Assembly: GCF_012489685.1 (NCBI RefSeq)
Contig: NC_080045.1
Coordinates: 67,416,722-67,480,721 of the forward strand
Length of the DNA stretch: 64,000 nucleotides
Direction: 5' to 3'
From: Lotus japonicus
Lineage: Eukaryota > Streptophyta > Magnoliopsida > Fabales > Fabaceae
Shown here: piece by piece, positions 25,069 to 38,399 of the stretch
Numbering within the stretch: position 1 is the first letter of the stretch
How the letters are laid out: the number at the start of each line of letters is the position of its first letter
Translations under genes and position numbers: made by a program
Notes under the pieces: model-generated
Seen by the model: only the letters and a program-made list of their open reading frames with translations
Databases searched by the model: none
Told to the model about the DNA's origin: nothing

Positions 25069-25638
25069 ATGGCGAACACAACCTCATCACCACCGTCTCT
25101 GCAACCACTGTTCCCGCTATCTTCCTCCAAACCTCATCCTCATCATCTCCACAAGCCTTTCCTCCACTTCACCACCCGAGCCACCGGATCCGAAACACCA
25201 CCCTCCGATTCCGACAACGAACCACCCGCGCCCGCTGCCGATGACGACTTCGACGGCCGCATCAACCAAATCCGCCTCCGTTACCGGAGCGGGACGGGGA
25301 AGAAGGCGGAGATACGAAAAGGCAGGAAGTCAAAGAAGGGGACGACGGCGGCCAGCGTGTACTTGCCGCCGGTGCCACTGAAAGAAGCGGTTTCCGACGG
25401 GTTGAAGGTGGAGCTGGGGTTCAGCGAGTACAGTGAGCGGTTGAACGGACGCATTGCGATCCTTGGTTTGACGGCGTTGTTGCTGGTGGAGCTGGCGACG
25501 GGGAAGGGTGTGATCAACTACCACACACCGTCGATAATCCTTATCCAGGTGTATTTTGTGGCTGCAGTTTGTGCAATCTATGTCAAGCTTCAGAAGGAGA
25601 AGATCAGTGTTTGGCCTGATTCTTCAACCAACCAGTGA
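25069..25638 (+). CDS. Chloroplast LHC-like (chlorophyll a/b-binding family) two-helix protein
   Basis: 189 residues, single exon. The first 40 residues are rich in Ser, Pro and His with few acids, like a chloroplast transit peptide. An acidic linker (47-63) and a Lys/Arg-rich stretch (66-91) follow. Residues 123-133 read ERLNGRIAILG, matching the ExxNGRxAxxG helix of the LHC/ELIP superfamily, where Glu and Asn/Arg bind chlorophyll and pair helices. A second hydrophobic helix spans about 155-172. The role is probably thylakoid membrane pigment binding or photoprotection; which LIL/OHP-type subgroup it belongs to I cannot say. I chose the ATG at 25069 (context AAAGCATGGCG) over one 42 bases upstream, which adds no transit-peptide character. 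Confidence 0.8.
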   Translation: MANTTSSPPSLQPLFPLSSSKPHPHHLHKPFLHFTTRATGSETPPSDSDNEPPAPAADDDFDGRINQIRLRYRSGTGKKAEIRKGRKSKKGTTAASVYLPPVPLKEAVSDGLKVELGFSEYSERLNGRIAILGLTALLLVELATGKGVINYHTPSIILIQVYFVAAVCAIYVKLQKEKISVWPDSSTNQ

Positions 25639-25644
25639 TTTTTC

Positions 25645-26240
25645 ATGTGTTTCTTGTTAATTATAAATTAATTAACTTTGTTGAGCTTCAATGCACACAT
25701 TGAAAATGTACCCATGTTCCTGTTCAAAGCTATATAATTGCATTTTCTTATGGAAGTTAGCTTTTGCTTCTTTTAGAAAATTGTCTCTTTAATACTTTTT
25801 TAATCTCAATCATTTCATTTGTTATCTTAAAGTCTGTTATTAGGAGTAATCACTAATTGACTCGTAATTAAAACTCAAAGGGAATAGATGAAATCAATAA
25901 TTCACTAACTAAATTGAAAATGTTATTAAAATAAACTTAAAAAGGTTGTAAGTAAATTACAAAGTTTTGATCAAGCACAGGTATAAATAAGATAAAAATA
26001 TATAAGCTCTTCTGAATACAATGCTGCAGACTTGAAATGGGTTGTTTGTGTGAAATGAAATTTTTGGTACAACGTGTAAAATGAAATGTAATTATTAGTT
26101 TTCAGAATTTAGTTAGCTACATATCCTATTAAAAAATAAACCAAGAACATAAGAGATTAATATTCTAAGTCCTTTTTATTACTTATCTTCATAACTAAAT
26201 TTTACATTGCATCTATAGTTCAGGCATTCGCCACCAAGCG
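25645..26240. other. 3' flank and spacer, no gene recognised
   Basis: 3' UTR of the LHC-like gene followed by AT-rich sequence. Nothing else recognised. Confidence 0.4.
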
Positions 26241-26242
26241 GC

Positions 26243-26372
26243 GTGTAGATGAACTAGCACGAAATTGTTCTAAATACCAGGTTCTAGTCCTAAAATTCAC
26301 TACGGAAGTGTAGATGAACTAGCACGAAATTGTTCTAAATACCAGGTTCTAGTCCTAAAATTCACTACGGAA
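26243..26372. repeat. Perfect 65-bp tandem duplication
   Basis: Copy 1 is 26243-26307 and copy 2 is 26308-26372, both starting GTGTAGATGAACTAGCACG and ending TTCACTACGGAA. I see no mismatch between them. It lies between the convergent LHC-like and SAC3A genes. Confidence 0.95.
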
Positions 26373-26659
26373 GAATGGTAACAACTCGGTGCAAAGAAAT
26401 TGTATTTATATGGCAATATTTATTAGATCATTAGACAGCTTCAAAAAATATTCTTTTATTTTCTTTCATATTGTGTATGCCACTTCACTAATCCAAGATT
26501 TGAGGCTAGGTTAAGGGGCAATGTTCAGACAACATTTTTTCTGGCCTTTTGCATGCAATATAACCTACAAATACAACACATCAAGGGCTGCTACATTTTC
26601 TGCCCACTTTCCTGAATGATGATCTTTCACTATTGTAACTCAAAAAACAATCAACTTGG

Positions 26660-29600
26660 CTATAAAGGTGCCTTTGCTAAAAAATCATTAACGGCGAGAT
26701 TGGCGTCTCCGTGAGCCACAGCATCCTCTGGCTCCGGCATAAACAAACTAGATGATGAAACCTGCAAATACAAACATTCCTTGTGAATTCATCCAGCAAT
26801 CATAATATCATACATCACTGTATTAACTTGATCAGGTTAAGAAACACTTTCAAAGTTGATGAGTGATGATTCAGCAAATCAAATGCTATATAGCTAGTGT
26901 TGATAATGATGATTCAGTAAATCAAATGCTATAAAACTTATTGTTGAGTATTTCAGGATGGGAACAAAACTACTGATTCAATTAGCACCTAAAGGACAGC
27001 AAATATAAAGGGAAGAGATATACCTTTGTATCAACCAGTATGTCTTTGTTATTATCAGTCATTATGCTGGCACCGTGTGCTTTCAACCATTCCAAACACT
27101 CCTCAAAAGCTTCTGTGTCTTTCTCATCACTTCCTCCATTTGCGACTGCGGAAGTTGAGAATCCAAGAACATGAGAAATGTATGAAACAGGTACAGTTGG
27201 GCGATATGACCGGCACATGCAGCTCACAGCTTTGTAACGCATCTTTTCAACGTAAAGATCTGCGGAAATTAGAAAAGACATTTCAGTTATACCCCTAGAG
27301 ATAAATGTTACAACAAGCCACATGGGAAAAAGAGTTAATCGCAAATGCTCACCCATAAGGCAAGTGTTCAAGTTAGGAGCTTCTTTGTACAGTCTAAAAA
27401 ATGCAACATAATTTCCCGAAGTTACAGCTGCACGAACAGCGAGAGCATGTTTTACAGCTTCATCCTTCTTAGCTTCATCAGATAACCTAGCATCAATGGC
27501 ATTGCACGTTCGAATCAGAGGCATCCCATGATTAATAATTGATAAAAAGATGACAATAATTCCTTTACTAGTAAATTTTAATAACAAAGATGGTAATAAT
27601 GGAATTGATAATAGCACAAAATTCTGATAGGTGAACTACTTTATAGTGTTCTACCAAAAATTGAGATAAAGAAGAATCATTTTAGCACACAAGCATGAGG
27701 CTAACCTTGTCATTGATGATAGGAGATCTCTATTATTATTCGAATGCATTATAACACAAAGCAAGTTGTAAGCGGCAAATTCCATGTAGGAACCCTCAAT
27801 CCCATCCGCATAAAGAGCTGTTAACTGAGATTGACACTGAAATCACACAAACGGCGTCAATATCTAAACTTCAAATTCAATAACAAGTGGAATAAAATCC
27901 TTAATCATTCCCATTTCCAAAACAAGCAAAACCGTACGTCACTTTGTTTGCTGATTTAAATTCATAATTAACTTCTCATCTGCCTCGTTACTTAATTCAT
28001 TGATCAGCTTTGATCTTAATATGGTTTGCAGGTTAAAACACACATCCACACAAAAACACGACAAGAAAATTGGCTACTATGCAAATTGTCTAACTGTCAA
28101 TGTGGAGACACTGTTCAGTATAATTCAACATGTAGAATGACTCATAACTAGAAAACCTCTATGACTATGAATGGAATATATTAATCACTGATCTTAGAAG
28201 GAAAAATGACAGAACATAACCAGTAAAACCAACAGCAGCAAAAAAGTTAGCCGAAGCATAAAATGATGTAATACATTGTAATTTCTTCAAATAATATATA
28301 TAACAAACCTGATTATACTCAGAAAGATCCCCGGCTTCCATTGCAAATCGGGCATGAGTTTCATACACCTGAAACATTATTTCAACAGTTAGCAGGTGCA
28401 CAAAAGGTGGAGAATATAATGTAGACAGAGCATGCAACAACCACTACATATAGTAAATTCAATATCTTTAAATACAGAACCAATCATGTAACTCCCAAGT
28501 CCCAACCATGAGTCGGTCAAATGGAATCATATACATTAAACAGTTAATAAAAGGATAGGAGAAGCTTTAATTGTATCACTTAAGTTATATAGGAGTTCAT
28601 TTTAATATACTTTGCTGAATATATTAAAATGAACTAAATAGGAAAAAGATATGGACTGCTTTCACAATAATAGCTCTTTCATACGGATAAGGAAATTTTG
28701 AATGTAAAAAGGTTCCCAAACAATTAACAAGCAACGTAGTCAAAGACATGCACAGAAACCATTCAACTGAGAAATATTATGAATATGGAGACTCAGTAAA
28801 TCACTGATAGAATAATATCCCTCAGAATGATCAAGACTCTTAATACCTTGACTGTTAACTGGTTGCGTATTCGTTGCACAGTTAGATCTTGACGAATAGA
28901 CTTCAACTGGTCACATTTATAAAGGTAATTCTTTTGGGAATTTTGAACCATCAAAAGGGCTTTTTCAAGAACCTCCTCAGGTCTTACCTGTAAGTTAAGA
29001 ACATTCTTAATATTAATATTTAAGGAGGGGGAAGGAAAAGAGAATGTCATTTAAATTCCTCAGAGGAGTTATTACAGTGGCAGGATCAGGTGCAGAAGTT
29101 AGGCGTAGATAACGCTTTTCAATTTCTTGACAAGCACCCTTCACAGTAAGAGCATCCCAGTCAATGTCCTCAACAGCTTTGCTGACACCATCTTCAAAAC
29201 TTTTGCTCAAAACCAAGGCACTAGCCCTTCTACTGTACAAGTTCCCAGCTCCAGCATTTTTTCTCCTGAAATGATTATTTTCTGTTCGATGCCCTTGTCC
29301 TAAATCAAAACGCTTGGAACGATTTTCACGTCTCTTCTTTTCCTCTGGTGTATCACTGAACGCCATTGCAGCCGAATAGTATGCCGTCAAACTTTGCTCC
29401 TTATCACTACCACTAGATGCATCACCATTTTCATGAGCAATAGAAGCATCAGTAAGACGCTGCTTCTTAAATGGCCTTTGGGGAGCCTTACTAGAAGTTC
29501 TCTGTATAAATGGAGAAAATTTAGTATTCCTCAAGTCGTCCTCCTTGCTCTCTTTGTTTTCCATTACCACCTGCATGCCATTTATTTAGGCCAATGAGAC

Positions 29601-32600
29601 CAATATTCTGTGTAACTTAATTAGACTTAAACATCTCACTGTCAACATAACTGTACTTAAAAAGCACTTCTATCAGGAAAAAAAGGGGTATATAGAGCAC
29701 AAAAAAGGCCATCCAAACAGAATAAGGCAGATACAAAAGTAAATCCATGTAACCTTGTTTTTCACGTGAACAAGACTAGCGAACTAAAGACACAACATAG
29801 AATAACTGTTATGCTATCTGTCAACAGTAACATGTCTTAAAGAATATTAAAAATTTAAACTATCCAGATAGATAAAATATAACATAAAGAGAACTGAAAG
29901 GCTTCCAGCCAAACAAAATACTCCCTGTTTTATATAAGACAAGCAAACAGTGCATTAATAAAATTCAGTTGGTAAGAGACTAATATCCCATTCATTGAAG
30001 CTATCCCATAAATTGCAGAAAATTCACAAAGTAAGAATAAAAATGAAGACCAATATATAGCACGTGAACCCAAGTGACAAAAAAAATAGAAAAGATTGCA
30101 ATATTTTTAGTTAAAAAGAAAGCAAAGAATTATTGGGACTAGGAACTAGGCAATCCTACACAACAATATTATACTGCAATCAGAAATCTAATTCTATCAC
30201 TTTACATTCAAATGACAATACATGTAACAGGCAATTATGACCAGTAAATATGCAGATCATACATAGTAAATATAATTGATCATGAATATGAAATGGAGCT
30301 CATAAGATGATGAAAAGCATGACATGAAGTAAAACCAATTATAAGAAAATAGGGGGGGAAATAGGACGAATTCCGCTAACAATTGATTAAAATAATGAAA
30401 CAAAAATAACACCAGATGGAACCTTCAAAATCCCTAACTAAACCTATAAATACCTTTCTGTCCTTTACATTAGGTACCCAGGCACTGTACTTTACAGTAT
30501 CATTACTGATTGAGACTGGATTGTCAACTGGCTTCTCCTCTGGTAATGGCTCCCACCTACTTTTAGATCGTCTAGGACTTCTTTTATGGGTCGAAGACAG
30601 TACACTACTGCATGAATTGATACCCCAAATAATAGTTAAAATATAATAATAGCATTAACTAGATAAGAATATTTGACCATCATCAGCATGATAATGATAT
30701 ATATTAACATTCATGGATCAGATAGATATGAAAATCACAAATACAGTCCATGACACAGGTAAGAATACACTACAAATACAAGATACAGACAATTCTTGAG
30801 CATTAGCCAAGCTCATTCAAAAATAAATTCATCAACCAGTCTGTGCAATTGCATACTCAAATATTAAAAACGAGAACTCTACTTAGATTCTAAAATCACA
30901 ATCTTATTGTAGGTTCTTACTGTGTACTTGTTGTATATACTCCGGTTAAAGTTTTTGGAGAAAGGAACACTATTGATCAAACTTAAAAAAATTATTGAAA
31001 ACCGAAGCACCGGAAGTTTTCAGACTAATGCAAGAGAATGACAGACATATCAACACAAAAAACAAGAAGAAACAGAAGACATCATACTCTTTATTGACCA
31101 CATCTGAATCTGGCATTGGGAAAAGTGGTTCCATATCCCAATTTCGTGTGCAAAGTGTGCCATCAGCTGTTGCCTTAGTGATCATCTGAAAAGGATGTCA
31201 AGGAGTGTGATGTGATAATTGAAATAAACTGGCTAGCAAAATTATGCACAAGACCTAGATGTTTGATGCCAAAAAAGATAAATAAGAAGAAAAACTAGAC
31301 AGTGCCTAAAATCAACTGTTAATTATGTAAACGTGTCTTTTTCTAATGCATTTATATTTATATATGTCAACTACCACTGGCCACTATCTCTAACTGGATG
31401 CTACGCATGTTCACTTCTTCTCAAATCTCAATATCTCTGAAGGTAATTTAACAAAATTAAGGCAAATCATACAATTATAAAATAGTTTAGTTTCCCATCA
31501 GAATAAAGCATAGAAAATTAGAAAGGAAAGGGAAAACAAAATATAGCCAGAACATGAATATAAGAATACTAAGTGTCATGAATAAACTGTTCCAAAAGTT
31601 TGGGTGAAGGCACGCGAATAATTTTGTAATATATTTCTAGTATTTCGCTCATGTAATAGCCCTATGGACTTAAAGCGTGAACAATGCATAGGTCAACCTA
31701 CCTAATTCAACTTTTTACAGGATCCATCTGTATACCACTTGATCGTAAAGGCTTTGTTACCATGCTATGATAATGAACCAACTACCCCAAAAGATTAAGT
31801 ATCTAAGCTATAGAGTGAATGCATGCCAATGGTTTTATATTTATGTTTCTAACACTAAGTACATATAACAAGCTGACAGATATAATATACTAATAGATTT
31901 ACTTATACAATATAAAAGTAAAACTTACCTCTTTCATGACAGCCTGGCATGCTTTCATTTGTTTATCATCTTTACAGCGAGTTAAAGCCCTTTCAACATA
32001 GCCACGCAACGACTTGGGAAACATACCGGGCTGCAAGTAAGAATAGTTCCATAAATATTAAAGATGAATATAAATCCATCATCATTTGGTTGCTATACCA
32101 ACTTGCTCTATGAAACAAACGTGCATTTAATCAATTCCTGAAAAACGTATACTATTGATCCAAAATATCATATTCCTGAAAAACCTCTGCATGAAAAATA
32201 TTCCAAAATAAGGTTCTTTACCATTTTAGCCAGTGACTAGTTTTACAAACAAGACAACAGTAAGCAAGCATGTTGATAAAAAAAATCGGTCTTTTAGAGG
32301 GAGCATCCCTCATATATTTAAGAGTTAGATAGATTTTCTATGTCGGTGTGTTTATTTGTTCTAGTTTTTCTTTCCCCTTATAGGCTAAGGAGTAATTTTA
32401 TCTAAACTGTCACAATTATCTTCACTTCATCCTTTATTTCAAAACAACCTACCCAAACTTTATTAATTTCAAACATAATTGATTTTGACAAAATGTCGTG
32501 TTTTCAATTTTTCATTTCCTGTTTTGACAAACAATTGCCAAAAAACAACCTTTTTTTTACTTTATTTCATGTTTTCAAGTATTTGTATAGGAAATGGCGA

Positions 32601-35319
32601 AACCAAAAAAATGTCACTTTTACTGGTTCCTACACGAATATTTGAAAACAAAAAATAAATAAAGCAAGATGGCATTGAAATAGTTATTAGTAAAAGTGGG
32701 AGTAAAAATATAAAAGTTTTTCTCAAACCAATCAAAACCCTTGGTTTCTATCAACTTCTAGTATGGTGATCTGTTCATGAATATTTGTTACCTTAGTGAA
32801 AAATGAAACAAATAAATTGTCAGGGTCATAACAAGTATGCAACATATAATGAAATAAGACCAGTAAATATTATTGTTAAATTCTCACCTTAAGTATAGAA
32901 TTAGCAGCATCATTTGATGATATTTTCTCAGTTGACTTTGGCAATGAGACAGCAAGATAAGCAGGTTTTAGTGCTGTATTGGTTGTAGAGCTATCTTTTT
33001 CAATCTTGGGCTGTCCATATGTCAAATTTGAAGCAATTCGAGGATTTGTTGGAATCTGCATTTTGCTTACCCGTTTCGCATCTAAAGATGGAGCACTCTG
33101 TATGGGCGTCGAGACTACCTGTTGAGGGGGAGGGGGAAGAGGAGGAGGAGGAGGAAGGTACAAATTGGTCCCTTGAGAAGATACAGTCTTCTGTTGATCC
33201 TGAAAGTTATCATAAGAAGATTTTAAATCCAAAGGACTTTGATAGTTTGGTTGAATAGGATTAGTTTGGTGAATTTGAGAAGTTTGAGCCCCATGATTCC
33301 AGTAACCATCATGATCACCACTATTTATTGCAGCAGGCTGATCACCAAAAGAAACAAACACGAAGTTAATAAGTTAATTGAGACAGCAAAACTTCAAAAT
33401 AACAAACCAACTGAATGCAACAATCTCGTGCCATTGAAGCCTAACAAGATTAGATATCCTACACATTAAAACGTAAATAGAATTGGGATACAGCAAACAG
33501 ACCTAACACGAAGGAATAATTTTGTAATTCATATAAAGACAAAAACCATAACAAAAGCAACTTGACATTCATAAATAACAGTTTTTCAGTTCTTTCAAGT
33601 CAACAACTCTGAGTAGTGTGGGTTTCTCCGCACTATGTCAGAAAGTAATCTTCAAACCTGAAAAGAAGGCACAGCAGAAGCACTGGAGTCTTGCCTCCAA
33701 TATGGTGGATATGATTGTTGAGGCTGGCTATTTGGAGTTGCATAACCACTAGTAGCTGCAGGAATAGGACCGCCAAAGGTGGATGAACTTGTGACAGACA
33801 AATTCTCTGTCCCTGGTGCACAGCTGACTTCTGTTTGGTTGTAATAGTCGGCCCACGGATTTTGTTGTTGTTGCTGATACTGAACTGAAGTAGTTGCAGC
33901 ACCAGAGCTATTGGAATCTGGGGTATAATTTGTATGTGGATGAGAAGCATAACTTGAATAGCTTCCATTGTTCCACGGTGGCGCTTGATTTGCATATCCA
34001 GTGCTGTTTTGGTAAACTCCAGTAGTCTGATAATCAGCAGGAGCAGGATTGTAAAAAGTGCTTGAATAATTTGCAGATCCAGCATAAGACCCAGTATTCT
34101 GAAAGGAGGAAATAGGCTGATAAGGAGCACCTGTATTTTGATATGCTCCTACAGGCTGTGAATAGGTTTGATTAGGTTGCTGCTGATAGTTGTTATAGTA
34201 TCCTGTGTATCCCGCGCTGCCATAACCATATGGATTAGAAGAACTTGGGTATGATGTGTATGCATTGTAATCTTGGGGTACATTAGCTGTTCCCAAATTT
34301 GATGAATTACCGGCAACTGATGATACATTTTGACCATCTTGAATGCTTCTTCCAGGCGGCTGCGGATGCTGATCATACTGATAGGTTGGATTAGAATAAC
34401 CTCCATTCGCTGTAGAGCTTTGAACGGCCCACGATACAGCTTGAGACCCTGGCGTAGTGGGAGCGTATGAAGGTGGCTGATTTTGGCCAGGATCGAAATG
34501 ACGATTCTACAGAAGAAAGAGATGTGGGTTATGCATTTAAATCATGATGAAGATGCAGAGAAAAAAAAAACCAATCAAAGATTACACAATATAACCCTAT
34601 GCCGGGCCGGATACATTTATACCATACCGGGGGGAAATTGCCCCTACAAGAGTTATATTTCCTTAACATTATATATATAATGTATGAATTGCCCCCATAA
34701 AAAAAATTATATTTTAACACTACATGTTTAGCTATATGCTTTGAGGAGTGCTATCAACACACTTATTGAAAAACACTAACTATCATCCTTATATGATTGA
34801 TTTACTTGAGAAAATTTGGTTGACCTTTTATAACACTAATCATATGGAGTGTATTGAAATATCCGTTTAAAAGAGTACGTTGGTAGTATTTCCCGTGTGC
34901 TATATGTTGCTCAAATTTCTGAATCTGTCGCTAACCCTATGTTTATTGAGTGACATAAAGATAGATAGTGCTAGATATTCATTACGCGACTACATCGTCT
35001 ATACGGGGACGGAGATTTCTCCAGAAAATATTTATGAGCTGTTCAAAATAATAAGTGTGGCACTCAGTTACAAATGGATCACAAGTAATTAAGAAAAAAT
35101 GCAAGGTTTAGATATAGATTGATTAATTAACATTAGTCCATTACATCTTCAAGCTCATATTATCATAGTGAACAACAATAGTACTTGATTCACAAACTCC
35201 ACATGAACTTAAGTATCTTATAATAAGAAAACATGACATGAACATGCTTCATAGATTACCTCGAATTGATGGGGCTGCGCGGGAACTAAGGTCTCAGTAT
35301 TAGTTCCTTCATTCGCCAT
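26660..35319 (-). CDS. SAC3A: SAC3A-like mRNA-export factor (SAC3/GANP family), complete, 13 exons
   Basis: Nuclear protein of the TREX-2 type complex that couples transcription to mRNA export. Exons (minus): 35260-35319, 33658-34506, 32888-33337, 31929-32030, 31088-31185, 30454-30607, 29076-29570, 28847-28987, 28309-28368, 27706-27836, 27353-27486, 27024-27259 and 26660-26761. They total 3012 bp, or 1003 residues, near the size of Arabidopsis SAC3A, and all phases agree. Residues 21-300 are low-complexity, rich in Tyr, Gln, Ser, Gly and Asn (for example YGYGSAGYTGYYNNYQQQ), prion-like. A proline run lies in exon 3. The SAC3/GANP domain starts near AVEDIDWDALTVKG (exon 7). It continues through EIEKRYLRLTSAPDPATV, DQLKSIRQDLTVQRIRNQL, VYETHARFAMEAGDLSEYNQ and AVRAAVTSGNYVAFFRLY. 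The end is FMPEPEDAVAHGD...FLAKAPL. Confidence 0.95.
34740..34880. mobile_element. Possible small MITE in SAC3A intron 1
   Basis: GAGGAGTGCTATCAACAC at the left and TACGTTGGTAGTATTTCC at the right are approximately inverted copies. The target duplication is unclear. The sequence is non-coding. Confidence 0.3.
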
Positions 35320-36050
35320 CTCTCAAACAACCTGATTCAACAACAGAAACAAAAACATGAACTTCAATTCACATAAATCCGACAAAAACCCTAATTAGTT
35401 GACAACAAATCGGAACAGCACAAACCTTCAAAAAGCTCAGAAAAGCAATGGGGGAATCCTTTGCGGCAGAATCAGATACGGATCGGAAGAGCGAGAAAAA
35501 CGAAATTGGAAAAATACACGAAAACAAAAAAACAGAAAGAAAACAAATAGCAAGATATGTATGATGATGACGCTATTAAGAAATTGAAAAAAGTAACGAA
35601 GGTGATGAAATTTGCTGTAAAACGCGAAAAGGGGTTATTGGCGAAAACGCAACAGAGGGATTGGGATTGGGAATGGAAATTTGGTTTTGTTGTATTGAGG
35701 CTGTGACATGAGATGAGAAAATAAGGAGGAAGAAATAGTTATAGAAGGAGCAGTGTATAGAGAGAGGTGGGTCCTCAAGATAGGATAATTCTTTTTTGGC
35801 AAAGATGATAGATTAATATTTTTTTGGTACAAATAGTAATACCCTTAATAATAATTATGAAAAAAAAATGAAAACATGGATAATATTGTGAGCTTTTGGG
35901 GAGAAGCGTCTTCTGCAAGGAAGATTCACTAGGTGAATTGATTTAGTTTTTGTCTGTTTGTTTTAATCTGGAAATCGAATCAAACATGTAGTTTGAAGAG
36001 TAGCATTTGTTTAAATATATAACTTAATTTATCATGTTGCAAGATGAAGA
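35320..36050. other. SAC3A 5' leader/promoter and spacer
   Basis: A purine-rich leader lies immediately upstream of the SAC3A start on the minus strand, with an AT-rich spacer beyond it. No clear TATA box was assigned. Confidence 0.4.
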
Positions 36051-36099
36051 AGGCAATTGGATTTGAGACTTGAGCCGCTTGAGAACGTGGCCACGATGT

Positions 36100-37145
36100 T
36101 TTATAACTGTTTATATTCAGAGGAGGGTGTTGAAGTTCCTCTTTGCTTATCGGGTTGATTCCTCATATGCATGAAGACCAATTGGGTTTGCTAGGAAGGC
36201 AAGTGTCGATTGCAGAAACCAGTTGAGCAGTCTTTAGCATCGGTGCCTATAAAGCCCTATGGAAGGATGAGATCCGATCACGGCTGTATCAAAGTCAGTG
36301 GAATGTCTTATGAGCTAGGTTAAATAGGTTTTCTCAATCCAAGCTTTAGAGAAAGCTTGAATGACACCTTGATTAAGCTTATCCCCAAAATGGATCAAGC
36401 CTCCATGTTAAAACAATTACGACCAATAAGTTCGTGGAATGTGGTGTACAAGGTAATTATGAAAATCCTTGCAATTAGGATGAGATGTGCGATGCAACAT
36501 TTGATTGGGCCGCAAGCCCACAACAGCGTAGCTTTGTGCTCGATCGTTCATAAGATAGAGTCTGTTGGAGTTTTGTAAAAGATAATTTGGTGGATGTGGG
36601 TTTTCGAGACCCCTTGTTAGTTTAATGGAGCACGGTATCTCCTCTACTCGAGTGCAATTGCTTTGGAATAGTGAAGCTTTGGATCCTTTTTATCCTGAGA
36701 GACATCAGGCAAGGTGATCTTATTTCCCTTTTTTGGTTGTGTATGGAAAGATTTTCCCAAATTATCTTTACGACAATCAATTTTCGTTTATGGATACCAA
36801 TTAAGATGTGTCGTGATGGCCTTGAGCTCTTCCATTTAGCTTTTGCGAATGATTTATTAACTCATTTTGCAGAGGCCAATATGGAGCATGTTGAAGTAAT
36901 TAATTATTATCCTGATCTTTTTCGTGCAAGTTATGGTCAAAAAGTAAATAAAGATAATACAATAATCTTCTTTTCTAAGACTCTTCACGGTAATTTTGAC
37001 AACAGATTAGTGATGAGTGGCTGATTCCTAGTGTTGTAGGGCTGACTCAGTATGATTGCGCAACGAATTGGGAAGGGCAGCTACACCAAAGTGAAAAGTG
37101 GTTAATTTCGTGGATTCTAGTGGACACGTGAAATATGGTTTGATA
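36100..37145 (+). mobile_element. L1-type LINE reverse-transcriptase relic
   Basis: The plus strand shows degraded RT blocks in order: GAYKALWKDEI (from GALKAPGPDG-like), NDTLIKLIPKMDQASMLKQL and RPISSWNVVYKV (from 36357), RDIRQGDLISLF (36695), LFHLAFANDLL (about 36830) and SYGQKVNKDNTIIFFSK. Frames shift between blocks. The catalytic FADDL motif reads FANDL, so the active-site Asp pair is broken. It is non-functional. Confidence 0.8.
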
Positions 37146-37149
37146 TCCC

Positions 37150-38395
37150 AATTGGTGCATACTGATATATACAATAGAATTATTGCATTGCATCCTCCCT
37201 CTAAGTATCTTTAGTGAAGCCACATGAATTTCAACCAATAAATTAGAGTTTTAAAATGTGTTTGTAGAATTTCTCAAACAGCTAATGGATATCCATGTCA
37301 CCTAAGTTAAATCCAAGTTATTCTTTTTTTTAACACATACAACATTTACAAGAGTTAATTATGTTTAAGAGAGAACAGTCACATTTTCATTTTCACAAAC
37401 AAATTTTCCATATTCCTTAGATATCTTTATTTCTCTCTTTCATTTCTATCAAATTACTCAATTTGGGAAAAAAAGTTTCTTTAAGGTGAGAATGGGATCC
37501 ATAACTAGATATGAAATAGATTAAGCTATTTTTATCAGTCATATTAAGCTCAATACATCTAGTACTGCCTGAGCCCGTGCCACCTTAATAGTAGCACAAT
37601 TTTTTTTTGGTCGAACAACACTTACTCAAACACTCTCCAATTGATTGGTTGAATTTCATTTGAGTCTCATTAAATAAGAAGTGATACTCATATTTTTAGT
37701 GGATCCTACACTAATTCCACCCAATTAATGATCTACATGTTGAAAACGGAAAATTGTTGAGCCTGATAAAGAATAATGGAAATAAAAGTTCATATAAATA
37801 ACTGATTCAACGCAAAAAAATTCTCCAGTAAAATAACATTAAATACCTAAATATGCCATGTAAAAGAGGTACAGAAAATATGGATGCAATTAGTCAAGAT
37901 TTCATGCAAAAACCAGAGTCAGGGACACCTTATTACATGACTGGCCCCTGTTGGCTGTTATGAAATTAATAAAGAAATTGTATGCAGCTAGCAATAGAGT
38001 ACATGGGGACCAACCCTAGAATACAAATAGTTGGCAATAAAACAACAATGATCAATGCCTTTTTGCTGGTCTCCATTGAACACTAAAAAGGAGAGAATCA
38101 CTAGTTACCGAGTGATGGATAATCAGTACATGTGTGTCTGAACGCTGAAGACAAACAATTGGCAAACAATGCTTGTACTTTTTCGGAGCACCTAGAACCA
38201 TAGCTAAGTAGGACAAATTGAGAGTACAGCGTGCCGTCCTTGAGTAACAAACTACTTCATACCATGTCAGTGAGATCTAACTAGACCAAAATTTCATGCC
38301 ATACTACAATGTATCAAACTGACAACTTATTTCATATATTTGTTTGCATATACACTCACACCTTTTGTTTCCATCATGTACTGTTGTTAGACTGA
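37150..38395. other. Intergenic and NFU 3' flank, no gene recognised
   Basis: Contains AT-rich spacer and, near 37595-37750, sequence resembling small non-coding legume repeats (CACTCTCCAATTGATTGG). No open frame of interest. Confidence 0.4.
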
Positions 38396-38399
38396 TTAA

